From Zygnema cylindricum (taxonomy: Eukaryota; Streptophyta; Zygnematophyceae; Zygnematales; Zygnemataceae): a stretch of DNA of 64,000 nt. Shown piece after piece: positions 20,080-30,457 of this stretch (its first letter is position 1; every line of letters starts with the position of its first letter). The DNA lies in the NCBI GenBank assembly GCA_037447655.1, contig JBBHKE010000660.1, forward strand, positions 180,016-244,015, given 5' to 3'. The notes under the pieces are model-generated. The model had not been told where the DNA came from and made no database searches. It was given only the letters and a program-made list of their open reading frames with translations. The translations under genes were made by a program, and so were the position numbers.

Positions 20080-21027
20080 TCACAACGGGAGAACGAGTAT
20101 GGACTTGAAAGTTTTGCAATTAGAAAGTGTCTCGCGAATACGAGCCTCATCCACTTCGTCATCCTTGATATTTTTCATTCGATTCCAATTAGAAAAACTG
20201 TTGCATTTCGCAATCCTGATTACCACATCTTCCAAAGGAGAACCTGTCTCAACAAGTGATTGAATAAAATGATCCAAAACATAATTCGAATGATCGTCAA
20301 AATCCAGAAAATTGACATGTAACTCACGAAGATGATTCATTTTGAAGCCCGTAGAGCTATGATCTTCCTCGAAGTCTGAAGTCTCATGGTTAAAATCCTC
20401 ATAATCCTCAATTAACAAAAATGTTAGAGTTGAACATTTTACGACAACTAACATTGGATCTTCGTAAAAATAATTACAAGAAAGAGATAGTCGACGTAGT
20501 CCAAAAGAAGAATTCAAAAGGAGATCGCTTAGACCCTTATTACTAAGATCACCGCTGCACGCTATAAGAGATAAATCTTGCAAGAGCTTACAACTTTGTC
20601 CTATCTGCGCTCCAATTTCGTCGTCCAAAAATACCCCATAGAGATGCAATACTCTCAATTGAGACAAAGTTTTTACACAAGCCGATATTGGTCTTTTTTC
20701 TAAATAACAAGGAAGCAAATCACTACAAGTGTCACCTATTTGCAAAACTTGCAAATTGGGTAGTTTACTAATAATTGTAAAAACGGAATCGTCGATATTT
20801 TTCGCAATCGGGCGGAGGTCAAGTTTCGTTAAACAAGGAAAGTTTTTGGGTATTTCCTCGATCTTGTCCATGTGTAGACACGTAATTCGTTGTACGGAAC
20901 CAAGTACGATTTGACGATGAAGTTTGGACACTAGTGAAAAGTTGAGGAGGTTGTTGTGGCCTTCAAGGAAAGAAGTGATGTGAGAGAGGAGGTTGGAATC
21001 GTGGACTACTTGATCCATGGACTCCAT
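20080..21027 (-). CDS. F-box-like/LRR protein, arm 1 copy
   Basis: 315 codons, no intron. The ATG at 21,027 (ATGGAGTCCATGGAT) is chosen because both copies align from it and the upstream extension is low-complexity pyrimidine-rich sequence. The N-terminal about 45 residues (LLSHITSFLEGHNNLLNFSL, VSKLHRQIVLGSV) fit a degenerate F-box, which would bind SKP1 in an SCF ubiquitin ligase. Leucine-rich repeats follow: LPNLQVLQIGD, LSQLRVLHLYG, CKLLQDLSLIAC, LRRLSLSCN, CSTLTFLLIED, MNHLRELHVNF. These usually form the substrate-binding side. It is the same length as the arm 2 copy, with eight or so amino-acid differences, all in the first half. It is likely functional as far as sequence shows; the substrate is unknown. 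Confidence 0.82.
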   Translation of the reverse strand: MESMDQVVHDSNLLSHITSFLEGHNNLLNFSLVSKLHRQIVLGSVQRITCLHMDKIEEIPKNFPCLTKLDLRPIAKNIDDSVFTIISKLPNLQVLQIGDTCSDLLPCYLEKRPISACVKTLSQLRVLHLYGVFLDDEIGAQIGQSCKLLQDLSLIACSGDLSNKGLSDLLLNSSFGLRRLSLSCNYFYEDPMLVVVKCSTLTFLLIEDYEDFNHETSDFEEDHSSTGFKMNHLRELHVNFLDFDDHSNYVLDHFIQSLVETGSPLEDVVIRIAKCNSFSNWNRMKNIKDDEVDEARIRETLSNCKTFKSILVLPL

Positions 21028-21310
21028 GGCTAAACAAAGGTAAAGGAGAAGGGACAAAATAAAAATACAATCAAAGAATGAAGGAATGTGCAAAGTAAAG
21101 AGAAGGGATAAAGTTGTAAATAAGAAAGTAAAAGGAGGAGGAATGTACAAATGAAAGGGAAGGGTCAAAGTAACAAAAAAGAAAGGAAAAGGAGAAGGTA
21201 TATATAATAAAAAAAGAGGAGAAGGAAGAGGTGATGGAGGAGAAAGAGTTAAAGGGAGGTCAAAGGACGAAAGGAAAAGCGAACGAACTTTCCACGAAGG
21301 AGAGTCCAGC
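21028..21310 (-). other. Purine/pyrimidine-rich upstream region of the F-box-like gene
   Basis: Read on the minus strand this is CTTTTCCTTT-type pyrimidine-rich DNA immediately 5' of the start codon, mirrored at 32,480-32,770 in arm 2. Pyrimidine-rich leaders are common in plant 5' UTRs. No TATA box was identified with confidence. Confidence 0.4.
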
Positions 21311-22048
21311 AGTACTAAGGCTGAAGTTCCATCAGACGAAAAGTGCAACTTGTTTACAAAATCCCGTAGATTTTCGTACCATAACGTATTGTTTATCTAT
21401 GTGTTTTATTTTTCGAGAAACGGGATAACAGAAGATCCCACCGACATTATCCAAAGGTTTGGGAGGTAACAATGACCATGGGATTATGTTTGGTTATTCA
21501 TCCGCGGAAAAACCGCTCCATCCGGTTCTCTATTTGGCTGCCCACCTGGGGGAGGTAGCTACAGTGGTCAACTACAAAACGTGTAAAACTGAAATACACC
21601 GTGAATTGATACACGTTTCACGATGGGGAAACCAGCAGAATTTTTCACAGGTCGCACAGGTCATGTGCCTTCGGTCAAAGGTAGACACGAGTCCACCAAA
21701 ATCCAGCCGAATTTTTTCTGCCGAAATATTCGTAATTATTCGTAACTTTTCTTTCGTCGCGCTCTTTCTGCCATCCTTCAGGTTCGCGGATTCCCGCGCA
21801 AAGAGCAAGGATTTCTGTGGTACAATGACATATGCGCAAAGTACATTGTACCTGGTAAACAAATATATGGTACGAAAATTGATTTTACGCAGTGAAATTG
21901 GTCGTTTTGTAAAATCGTCGTCGCGCGCGACCAAATCAAGCCACATTATTTAACAGCGCCAATATTTTGCTCTCAAAGTGGAGCTCACGTAAAGTGAGAA
22001 AGTGTCTGCGCCAACACTTTTATGTTCATGAGGTTGCCGCAGTTTCGC

Positions 22049-22269
22049 TACACCGCCAATCGCTATTAGCGTTGTGTACGCTAATCCCGTCCCGCTTTTT
22101 TTTGTTTTTATTCTCAAATAGAATTATCCACACTATTTAAAAAATGCCCTAATTCCTAAATAGAGTAATCGATTTCTTCCAAAATTTCCAAATTCCCAAT
22201 TAGCGTACACCACGCTAAATAATAGTATACGCTAATCAAACCTACACGCTAATAGCGATTGGCGGTGTA
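22049..22269. mobile_element. Stowaway-like MITE with verified empty site
   Basis: The element 22,051-22,267 begins CACCGCCAATCGCTATTAGC and ends with its reverse complement, flanked by TA on both sides. The corresponding place in arm 2 (near 29,365) reads straight through with a single TA, so the element inserted at TA after the duplication. TA target duplication fits Tc1/mariner-type Stowaway MITEs. It is non-coding. Confidence 0.88.
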
Positions 22270-22402
22270 CCGTAAACATTGGCCGGCCATGTGAATTGTT
22301 GATTTTCTTATGACGAACGATGTTCATAAGCGAGTCAAAATTGTAACCGGTTGTTACCATGTCTCGCAAATCACAACTATCCATCAGATTGACCGTCAAA
22401 TC

Positions 22403-23846
22403 GATTAGGATATTGGGCGAATCGGCGTCGGCCGAAATCGCGGTGCAAATGTTATGTTCGGTTCGCGTCAGTTAACGTTTTGTTTCGTTCGATACATTTG
22501 TCGGTTCGCGCGTATGCTTGGTACTTTACGGTTCAATTGTACGAATCGGACGTTGGTTCGAATTCAAGGAAATGTTGGTTCGCGAAGCGTGACGCGATAT
22601 TTTTTCGTCCGCGTGAATATTATGTGTATGACGCAGAGGTCGCAAACGGTCAACCGAAACCGTGACCGACCGTTAACCGACCGCCCGCGCCGGATCCGGA
22701 ACGGATTCGGTTGCCAAATTTTGGGGGTCGGGCGGTTACGACCGGTTGACTCACCAGGAAAAAAAAAACGGTCAGTTACGGTCGGTCAAACAAAAAACCA
22801 AAAAAAATGAACATTTTGTACTTTTTTTTTCCAACATTATTGTTCTTTGTACTTTTGGTATCGTGGAAGTAAGTGGTATCATGATTAGCGTCGCAAATCT
22901 CACACGATACTATAGTAAGCTATTTATTTTGCAAATCAAAGGGAACGCGACAAAGCGTCGCAAATCTGACACGTTAGTACACTATTCATTTCGAAAATCT
23001 TAGGGAAAGCGACAAAGCGTCTCAAATCTGACACGGTAGTACAATATTCATTTCGAAAATCTTAGGCAACGCGACAAAGCGTCGCAAATCTGACACGGTA
23101 GTACACTATTCATTTCGTAAATCTTAGGGAACGCGACAAATCGTAATTATTGGCTTATTCCGTCGTACATTGATTAATTTTGTACTTTTTCGGTTACGGG
23201 CGGGCACGGTTAGTCGCGAAAAATCAAGATCCGGAAAATTTTTTTTTCGTAAACGACGGTCGGTTAACGGTTAACAATTTTGGAGCGTGACAAAACTCGG
23301 TCACGCTTCGGTTACTCAGATTTTGAAAAAAAAAAAAGGTCGGTTTCGGGTATGATTTTTTTATACTTTTGCGACCTCTGGTATGACGAAGCGGCAGTAC
23401 CTTTTGTACAGCCGATCCTACTGCGATCCTGCACAATCTTGCCACAGTTTGTTTCGATTCAAAGTGCACTTGGTTGTAATGCTTAGGGACTGTTTGCGAT
23501 GTATGGTTTTCAATAGTATTTGTTCTTTATCATTGTAGAGAGTATTTAGTGTGTGAGTAGAATTAGGAAATATATCAATATTGTGATCATCAAAATGTAT
23601 TCAATGTGAGTGTGAGTGTGAGTGTGAGTGAGAATATGTGATAAATGTGAGTTAGGAATCTGAGTGAGTTAGATTGGTAAGAGTGAGAGATTGTATTGGA
23701 AAAGCTTCGGCTTAATATATTTATATTTTGTCGATGCGATTTGTTATGTGGTGATTTAGATTTATTTGTGTGTAAGCTTCCGCTGTGCATTATCTTGGTT
23801 TGTTGTTTGTGAAGTTGAGTCGATCCTATTATAGTGTCTTTTAACA
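22403..23846. mobile_element. 1.44-kb insertion of unknown type in arm 1
   Basis: The arm 2 sequence continues without a break across this point, whereas arm 1 holds 1,444 extra bases between two copies of AAATC (22,398-22,402 and 23,847-23,851). The insert starts GATTAGGATA and ends TTTTAACA. Read on the minus strand it starts TGTTAAAAGACAC, LTR-like, but the other end lacks CA. No coding domain is seen; it contains the 62-66-bp tandem repeat at 22,888-23,140. Confidence 0.6.
22888..23140. repeat. 62-66-bp tandem repeat, four copies
   Basis: Four head-to-tail units each run from GCGTCGCAAATCTGACAC through ATTCATTTCGAAAATCTTAG to ACGCGACAAA. The later three are very similar; the first is more diverged. 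Confidence 0.9.
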
Positions 23847-24405
23847 AAATCCAAACTCAAATGTGCCCCCAAAGTTTACCCTCGAACCTAGAATAGGATT
23901 AATTACCATAATTGTCGCACGAGGGGTTGTGAGGCCATGGTTTTCGATGTTTGATCTTTGATGGGTATTAATCTAGTTTGGTTAATCTTCCAATTTTATA
24001 TTTTACATGGATTTTATGTGCCCTTTCCTCAAAAAATTATTGTTTTGCAGATATTTTATTATTTCACTAAATGCCTTTTATTTTGAAATGAGAATTGCTT
24101 CATTTCCCTTTTCTCGGCGTCTCGCACCTAAAGAAACTTGTTTACCAAACATTTTACAAAGTTGTTCATTTGTCCCCTTATGATACCCCTAGTTGTAAGG
24201 CGGATTTCGATATTGGTCTTGTACGGGATTTCAGGATCATGTGAAATGTCGGTTCACGTACGCGTGCGGGTTTCACGCGGTCATACACTTAAATGTAGAC
24301 ATTGACATTTGTAATTGAAAATGATATATAATTGAGTTAAAACGGGTGTATTCTGGTGACTTTGTTCTCTTGCGTTATTGTGGTTCAAGTTTTTTGTGTT
24401 TCAAT

Positions 24406-24417
24406 TGGTATCGGAGC
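24406..24417 (+). other. Primer binding site, initiator tRNA-Met 3' end
   Basis: TGGTATCGGAGC follows the 5' LTR by two bases. It is the plant copia PBS TGGTATCAGAGC with one change, complementary to the 3' end of initiator tRNA-Met. Confidence 0.8.
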
Positions 24418-25195
24418 TGGTTACAATCCAAGACGTAGTATTAACAACTAGGCTAGGCAATGGCTCTAAAGAAATTTAGTAGATAAAATTCAAAAAGCAA
24501 TTTGCAAGCCGATCCCTTTGAAATCGACTAAAAAACCGTAAATCTCAATGTTGAATTATTTGATGAATGCGCAGAATTTACGAAAGATAGAGAAAAGAAA
24601 AACGGAAAAAAATGAAGAACCTAGTGACAGTGAAGATGACTTTAGCTATGTCTCCATAGATGATGACCTTTAGATCATCCGGAAATCCTATCATGTTTAA
24701 TGGAAGCACTTACGCCATTTGGAAACGATACATTTAATGAACGTTTCTGATGAAAAAGTTTTAGAAGATTACCATTAGATAAGAAACTAAAGCTACGGAT
24801 CCAAAGAATAGAAAAAAATGGATGGTAAGGGATATGGCGACCATAAATACACTCGTGCAAACTTGTATAAGCTCGGTACATAATCACTTTCTTACTCATG
24901 ACATCGCATTCAAATGTTAGACGACATTACGAAGAATATCACCAAAATAAAATTTTGTATTCAACGATTACATTCAATTTAAGTTGAAGTTAAACGAGTC
25001 ACTAGATGACAGTGTCAAATGCTTTAATGTCTCAATCGAACAATTGAATTGTTTGGGAAATTCTCGGTAAAACACGAGCGGGTTTGAGTTTTCTTAAATG
25101 CCTCACCAACTAGGTATGAAATGTCAAAGGAAGTTACTACGGAGAATTCTAATCCATCCTTTTCATTTGTTGTGAATCACCTTAAAATGTAAAAA

Positions 25196-25480
25196 ATGAT
25201 TAAGGCATGCTCTTCCAAGAAAGCTGATAGCGAAAGAAATCTCAATATAAATACCACTAATTATTCGGAAATTGATGCAATCCGGGGTCAAAGTGGTATT
25301 AGTGGTCAAAATAGAGGGAATCGAAGAAAAAAACTTGACAAAAACAAATCAAATTCGAGAAACAAAACTTGTTTTAGATGTCATAAGCTAGACCATTACT
25401 CGTCAAGATGTCTTGGCAAAGAGAAACAGTGCCATATATGTCAACAATGGGGACATATGAGTACAATTTGTTATGATTGA
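25196..25480 (+). pseudogene. Copia Gag fragment with two zinc knuckles
   Basis: 94 codons of a broken Gag. A Lys/Arg/Asn-rich segment is followed by CFRCHKLDHYSSRC and CHICQQWGHMSTIC, both CX2CX4HX4C. Most plant copia Gags have one knuckle, so the double knuckle is a family character. The frame ends at TGA. Confidence 0.65.
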
Positions 25481-25976
25481 GGTGATGGCGAAAGATGTGA
25501 CAATTCGACTTTTTACATAAGCAGAGGTCGCGGAAGAGGAAGTGGCGCGGCAGAGGTCGTAATCAATCCAGTGGAGGACGTCATCAATCCTATTACAGTG
25601 ACTATTACGATGACGATAATAATTACACTTTTCGAACCTTTGTTACCATGATTCAAAAAGGTGTACCTTGCAAAGTTAACATTATTGACAAAAACGCACT
25701 TACAAATGATTGAATTGTTGATAAAAGTGCCATCAGGTGTGAACGGACATGAGCTTGTTTAGCGATATGCAAAAGTTAACTGTACCCAAAAATGTTACAG
25801 AGTTAAGTGGACACGTCATACCTGTCGACAACGTAGGTATAGTTTAATTAGATCTAACTGTATATGATGCATACAGTAATCTAAAGTTTCAACCTGTCAA
25901 ATTTCAAAATGCATTTTATATTCTTAACGGCATTATCAATCTCTTAAGTGTCCCACAAATTCAATGTAGAAACTAA

Positions 25977-26324
25977 TGGTTTTATTAGTATTTTCTAGGT
26001 CTGAAAAGAAATATAGAAGTCGAGGCAGTCTATCTCTAACTTCTCTCTCCAACTCTCAAACTTGTCGCAGTCACTGAGAAATTGGAGAAGTTTTCAAAAC
26101 AAACTTATGCGGCGAAAAACAAAAAAAATAATCATTTCAGTCAACCTCACAAAACGCACTAATGACAGTTTAAGTGTATGTCATCACCAAATTATGTCAT
26201 TGGTCAGAGTTTTTGTCTGCCAGGGTGGCAGTTATTTTTGCTTAAACACAAAGGGGTCAGGATTATCCTAGAGGCTTCTTGGAAGCTGTCCACTCTGAGG
26301 ACTTATGGAGGTCTCAGAGTTTCA
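25977..26324 (+). mobile_element. Solo LTR (internally deleted) of the 53-64 kb copia family
   Basis: It starts TGGTTTTATTAGTATTTTC and ends with AGGTCTCAGAGTTTCA. Both ends match the LTRs at 53,247 and 62,536, but some 700 internal bases are missing. It lies inside the older copia element, so it inserted there later. Confidence 0.75.
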
Positions 26325-26384
26325 ACGCAAACTGCATTCGGTCAAAGGCGTCAAACATAAGTTTAAAGCCCCACTTCACTTAGT

Positions 26385-26520
26385 ATATGTAAATCTTTGT
26401 GGAAATATTACCCCAACAACTTTGGGCGGCAATCAATACATTTTTGTCATTATTGATGATTTCGATCGTAGAGTTGGGTCTACTTACCGAACGAAAGCTT
26501 GAGGCATTAATACATTCCGA
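26385..26520 (+). pseudogene. Copia integrase core fragment
   Basis: LHLVYVNLCGNITPTTLGG and QYIFVIIDDF match the beginning of the copia integrase core (normally LxxxHxDLxGP with GGxxYxxxxxDD). The first catalytic Asp is replaced by Asn (YVNLCG). The frame breaks soon after. Confidence 0.65.
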
Positions 26521-27530
26521 AAATTTGTTCTTTGGCCGAAAAAATTATTTGGGCGTAAATTGAAAGTCGTACGCTCAGATAACAGTTGTGAATTTGTCTC
26601 GTTCAAAGGATTTTGTGAATACAGGAGAATCCAACAACAATTTACAACACCGTAGTCAAAATCAACATCCGGCTAATGACTTTATTCTATGTGAAGCGGT
26701 GATCTTTTAGAGTTCGAGATTGCAACCGACCGTGGCTTTAGATTTAACTGAGGTAGAACATATGGTTGTTTTTCATGCGGCAAAAATATCAATTTGGATA
26801 AAAGAGAAGATGAGTGAGCTTGGAATTCCGGAATGACTGCATAACTATTTATTTTTACAATATGACTAGCATTGCTCTCGCCAAAAATCATGTCTTTCAC
26901 GAAATAAAAACATATTCAAATTTAGTGGCATTTTGTTTGTGATTTAGAGCAGGCTAAGGAGATTGAGTCTGTTTTTGTGCCTAGGGGCGAAGAAGCAGCT
27001 CAAATATCAACTAAATGTTAACTAAGTCTGTTATTGGTAATGTGTTTGTAAGAGGTAGACCTAGACTTGGGTTGTTTTAGATTGTACGAATTCTCCCCTT
27101 AAGATAGGGAATGTTAGTTTTGTTACAATGGTACAAATCCGTACGTGACTTTGTTTCATGCGAGATGGATTTCGGTCTTGGTCGTGTAGGGAATTTCAGG
27201 TTCATGTGAAATGTGAAATGTCGGTGCGTGCCACGTGCGGTTTTTACGCGGCAATATATTTCAATGTAGACGTTGTAGGAGGGAATATTCAGTGACGTTT
27301 GTAGTTAAATATGATATATAATTGAGTTAAAATGGGTTTATTTTGGTGACATTATTGACTTGCATTATTGTGTTTCAAGTTTTAAATGTTTAAAACGGGA
27401 ACGAAGAAATTAGCTTTATTAAATCAACCTTCTCTTTTAGTTATCATTCAGAAAAAAAATGAGAACATAGCAACAATAAGAAACTCGACAAATTAGATGA
27501 AGGAACAGTAAAGAGAATAAGTGTACTCAC

Positions 27531-27631
27531 CATGTTGACAATAATTAGCATACACTGCATTATTCCCACCGCCACATTGGTCCAATTCATAATCGCGTAT
27601 TTTTAATTGTACCTCAAATGAGGTAGATATT
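27531..27631 (-). pseudogene. Orphan exon 2 of the thioesterase gene
   Basis: It corresponds base for base to exon 2 of the intact gene (39,306-39,406). It encodes [20 protein letters not shown]; the intact gene has DQYGVVNN. The splice acceptor CAG is CAA here and the ATG is ATA, while the GTGAGT donor is kept. No other exons lie beside it, so it cannot be functional. Confidence 0.85.
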
Positions 27632-27957
27632 TTGCGACCGCAAAATGACAAATGAATAAATTAAACGCAACACATTACTCAATAATTACTAAAAAATGAA
27701 GATTAAACACCGAGTTTATGTCACATATTGTGAAAGAAAAACGTACCACTAACGATGTTGGTTCCTTGACACTTTAATTAGAACAAAAAGATAATGTTTA
27801 CAAACTCCTTGACTATAACTTGTGATAAAATATAAACTAAAATGACAGAAAATTTCAAAAAATCACGGTTATCAGAACATTTTTTTTGTGCATCAATATT
27901 ACATTCAATAGCAAAAAAAAACATACACAAAAAATCATAATATACATATTGTATACA

Positions 27958-28015
27958 CACACACGTGTGTATGTGTGTGCGTACATGCGTGCGTGCGTGT
28001 GTGTATGTATGTATA
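27958..28015. repeat. (CA/TG)n microsatellite
   Basis: Alternating CACACACACGTGTGTATGTG sequence, self-complementary around ACGTGT; the short counterpart of the large array at 39,725-40,162. Confidence 0.85.
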
Positions 28016-28029
28016 ACATGTATATCTAT

Positions 28030-28860
28030 GGGTTTAGTATAAACCTTTGTTAGTGGTTCAACATAATTAGTAGTGTCGACGTACCATATATTACGGAGGA
28101 CGATTTTAATCATCCCACTCCACACGTCATTATATGAGAGCACCTTTTTGTACAACAACCCCACATCGTCAACAGCTGACACGAGCCTCGATATTCAATG
28201 AGAAACTTGTGGTATCAAACTACTCCTAATTTTTTCGGAATGACCTGTGTGCGGAAATAGATTGGAGCACCGCGAAGTAGATCAGATGGGTCGGTTGTGG
28301 TTGCACACTGTTTACTAATGTAATAATATTTTTTGACCAATAACGTAGCTTTCCTATATAGGAACGTCTTTCGTTTCCATTGGGAGACAACTGATAGGAA
28401 TATTGAGGTCTAAGTTCTCCATCGCAACCGTCAAATAAAAAAATTGGCATATGCATAAAAGAGAAATGCGAGGTCATTGGCATAAAAAAGATGGCAATGC
28501 TAATGTCGATACGACATAGACTCTATAGTAGTTGATTACATAGTAAAACATATGATTGTACATAGTGAGTATCACACAAAATACAGAGCTATTTGCGCTT
28601 TTATTTTCTGTTGGTTTTGCCTATTTGTGTCATATGTTTTTAAAAGTATATATATTTTTGTGTGACGCAAAATTTGAAGCGACGTAAATTTTGTAGCTGA
28701 ACAATGAAAACTATCGTTGTTTTGACATTGATTTATTTCAACCGTCTTACACAACTTTAGGATTCATTGGGGAATTAATCACTGCAGTGACTATTTTGGT
28801 TGCACGCAGTCACCTGCGTCAACTAGTGAAGGATTGTACATCTTAAGTACACGTTGGTAC
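28030..28860. other. Intergenic spacer, nothing recognised
   Basis: No open frame with recognisable content and no clear repeat was found between the exon 2 fragment and the next MITE. Confidence 0.5.
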
Positions 28861-28868
28861 AAGTTAAG

Positions 28869-29021
28869 GACACCGTGAATCACTATTTGCGTTAAGAAAT
28901 AATTATTGTAAAAAACAAATAGTGTTGTTAATTATAACTTAGGTTCAAAGCCTTTCGTCAATTTCTTTTACTATAATTTTTTTAATGACGCTAATATGGG
29001 TATACTTTTCCCACAGTGTAG
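28869..29021. mobile_element. Stowaway-like MITE, degenerate
   Basis: The left terminus CACCGTGAATCACTATTTGC and the right terminus ending CACAGTG are imperfect inverted repeats of the family type. The inner parts GCGTTA and TGACGC also pair. Confidence 0.45.
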
Positions 29022-29442
29022 CCGATATAGCCTGTGTTCACACTGAATACGTGAGAGCAGGTTGGCGTGACTCCCCTCCGTCTTTATCACTCAAAATCAA
29101 AACGGAGTGCGCTTTTTTGTGTCGACTCACTCACTTTCGCGTGTTAACGCTTTTACAATTGTACATAATAACACGTTATTATTAATCATATTCTAGGTTC
29201 GAGGTAAAATTTGGGGGCACTTTTGAGTTTAGATTTCACGGTCAATCTGATGGATAGTTGTGACTTGCAAGATATGGTAACAACCGGTTACAATTTTGAC
29301 TCGCTTATGAACGTCGTTCGTCATAAGAAAATCAACAATTCACACGGTCGGCCAATGTTTACGGTAACAAAACCGCGGCAACCACATGAACATAGAAGTG
29401 TTGGCGTAAACAATTTCTCGCTTTACGTGAGCTCCAATTTGA

Positions 29443-29901
29443 GAGCAAATCATAGTTACAAAGTATATGAAAGTAGGCCCAAACAATATGCCTATTGTAC
29501 GCAAAACATACAATATGACCTTAAGACCCATATTGCATTGATCGCAAAATGAAAAAAAAAGTAACAGGGTTGAGTTGCACATTGATCGATAAAGAATTAA
29601 ACATCATGTCTAAATTTTGAAAAACATTCGGACAAAAAAATATTTTTCTGTGAGTTTTGAAGTATAACCGTCAGATTTGGACGATCGAACGGTTGCTGAT
29701 TAAAGTAGCGATCTTAGAAGATGACATGAAAAGCCCATAACACAACTTACGATAGGACTATCGTTAGATTTGGACGATCGGACGGTCGATGATCAAATTA
29801 GCGATTTAAGAAGATCACATGAAAAGCCCATAACACAACTTATAAAGGCGTCTACAAAAGGCCTATAATAGAAATGACTACTTTTGAACTATGGAGCAAA
29901 T
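29443..29901. mobile_element. 443-bp hAT-like MITE with 8-bp target duplication
   Basis: The element 29,451-29,893 begins CATAGTTACAAAGTA and ends TACTTTTGAACTATG (imperfect inverted repeats). It is flanked by GAGCAAAT on both sides (29,443-29,450; 29,894-29,901). Arm 1 near 21,955-21,980 lacks it. Within it, from about 29,670, an 85-90-bp unit (AGATTTGGACGATCG to CCCATAACACAACTTA) is tandemly duplicated. An inverted relative lies at about 45,340-45,680. Confidence 0.8.
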
Positions 29902-30457
29902 GTTGGCGCTGTTAAATAGTGTTGCTTGATTTGGTAGCGCTTGACGACGATTTTACAAAACGACCAATTTCACTGCAGAAAATCATTTTTTCGTACAATG
30001 TATTTGTTTACCATGTACAATGTACTTTGCGCACATGTCATTGTACCACAGAAATCCTTGCACTTTGGGCGGGAATCCGCGAAGCTGAAGGTTGCCAGAA
30101 AGAGCGCGACGAAAGAAAAGTTACGAACAATTACGAATATTTCGGCAAAGATTTTCGGTTCAATTTTGGTGGACTCGCTTCCACCTTTGACCGAAGGCAC
30201 ATGACCTGTGCGACCTGGGATAATTTTGGTGGTTCCCCGTTGTTACACGTGTATCAATTCAAAGCGTGTTATAATTTAACACGTTTTGTAGTTGACCACT
30301 GTAGCTACCTCCCCCAGGTGGGCAGCCAAATAGAGAACTGCGTGGAGCGGTTTTTCCGCGGATGAATAACCAAATATAATCCCATGGTCATTGTTACCTC
30401 CCAAACCTTTGGATAATGTCGGTGGGATCTTCTCTTATCCCGTTTATCGAAAAAAAT

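Larger units (their letters stand above)
13791..23905 (+). repeat. Inverted duplication, arm 1
   Basis: This arm is the reverse complement, in order, of 29,180-38,962. Matching landmarks: outer edge GTACGGATTTGAGC (13,811 and about 38,950), thioesterase exons 3, 4 and 5, the AACTGAAAC minisatellite, the purine-rich tract, the F-box-like gene, and the inner edge CGAACCTAGAATA (about 23,883 and 29,200). Noncoding parts look diverged by perhaps a tenth by eye, so this is not a recent or artefactual duplicate. Arm 1 alone carries the Stowaway-like MITE at 22,051, the insertion at 22,403-23,846, the 14,548-14,895 array and the 14,930-15,360 block. Confidence 0.85.
24150..27393 (+). mobile_element. 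Degenerate Ty1/copia element in the spacer
   Basis: The 3' LTR is about 27,112-27,393, starting TGTTAGTTTTGTTACAATGG after a purine run. The 5' LTR ends CA at 24,402-24,403 and shares ATTTCGRTMTTGGTC, TTCAGGWTCATGTGAAATGT and ATGATATATAATTGAG with the 3' LTR; its start near 24,150 is approximate. A primer binding site follows the 5' LTR. Inside are gag remnants, two zinc knuckles (25,370-25,470), a solo LTR of another copia family (25,977-26,324) and an integrase fragment (about 26,385-26,520). It is heavily mutated and inactive. Confidence 0.75.
27395..28025. repeat. Direct duplicate of 39,184-40,212
   Basis: Same order and orientation as 39,184-40,212: GGGAACGAAGAAA start, thioesterase exon 2, ACGATGTTG, TGACAGAAA, then a CA/TG array ending GTATGTATA. 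The 39-40 kb copy is longer because its CA-rich array is expanded. It starts directly at the end of the copia 3' LTR. Confidence 0.8.

Noticed and set aside
20080-21348. Longer F-box protein starting at 21,348
   Set aside because: The extra N-terminus is low-complexity and not shared in frame by the arm 2 copy; both copies align from 21,027/32,773.
29919-30365. 148-codon open frame
   Set aside because: It lies in intergenic arm sequence; the arm 1 counterpart (21,459-21,953) is open mainly on other frames and no domain is seen.
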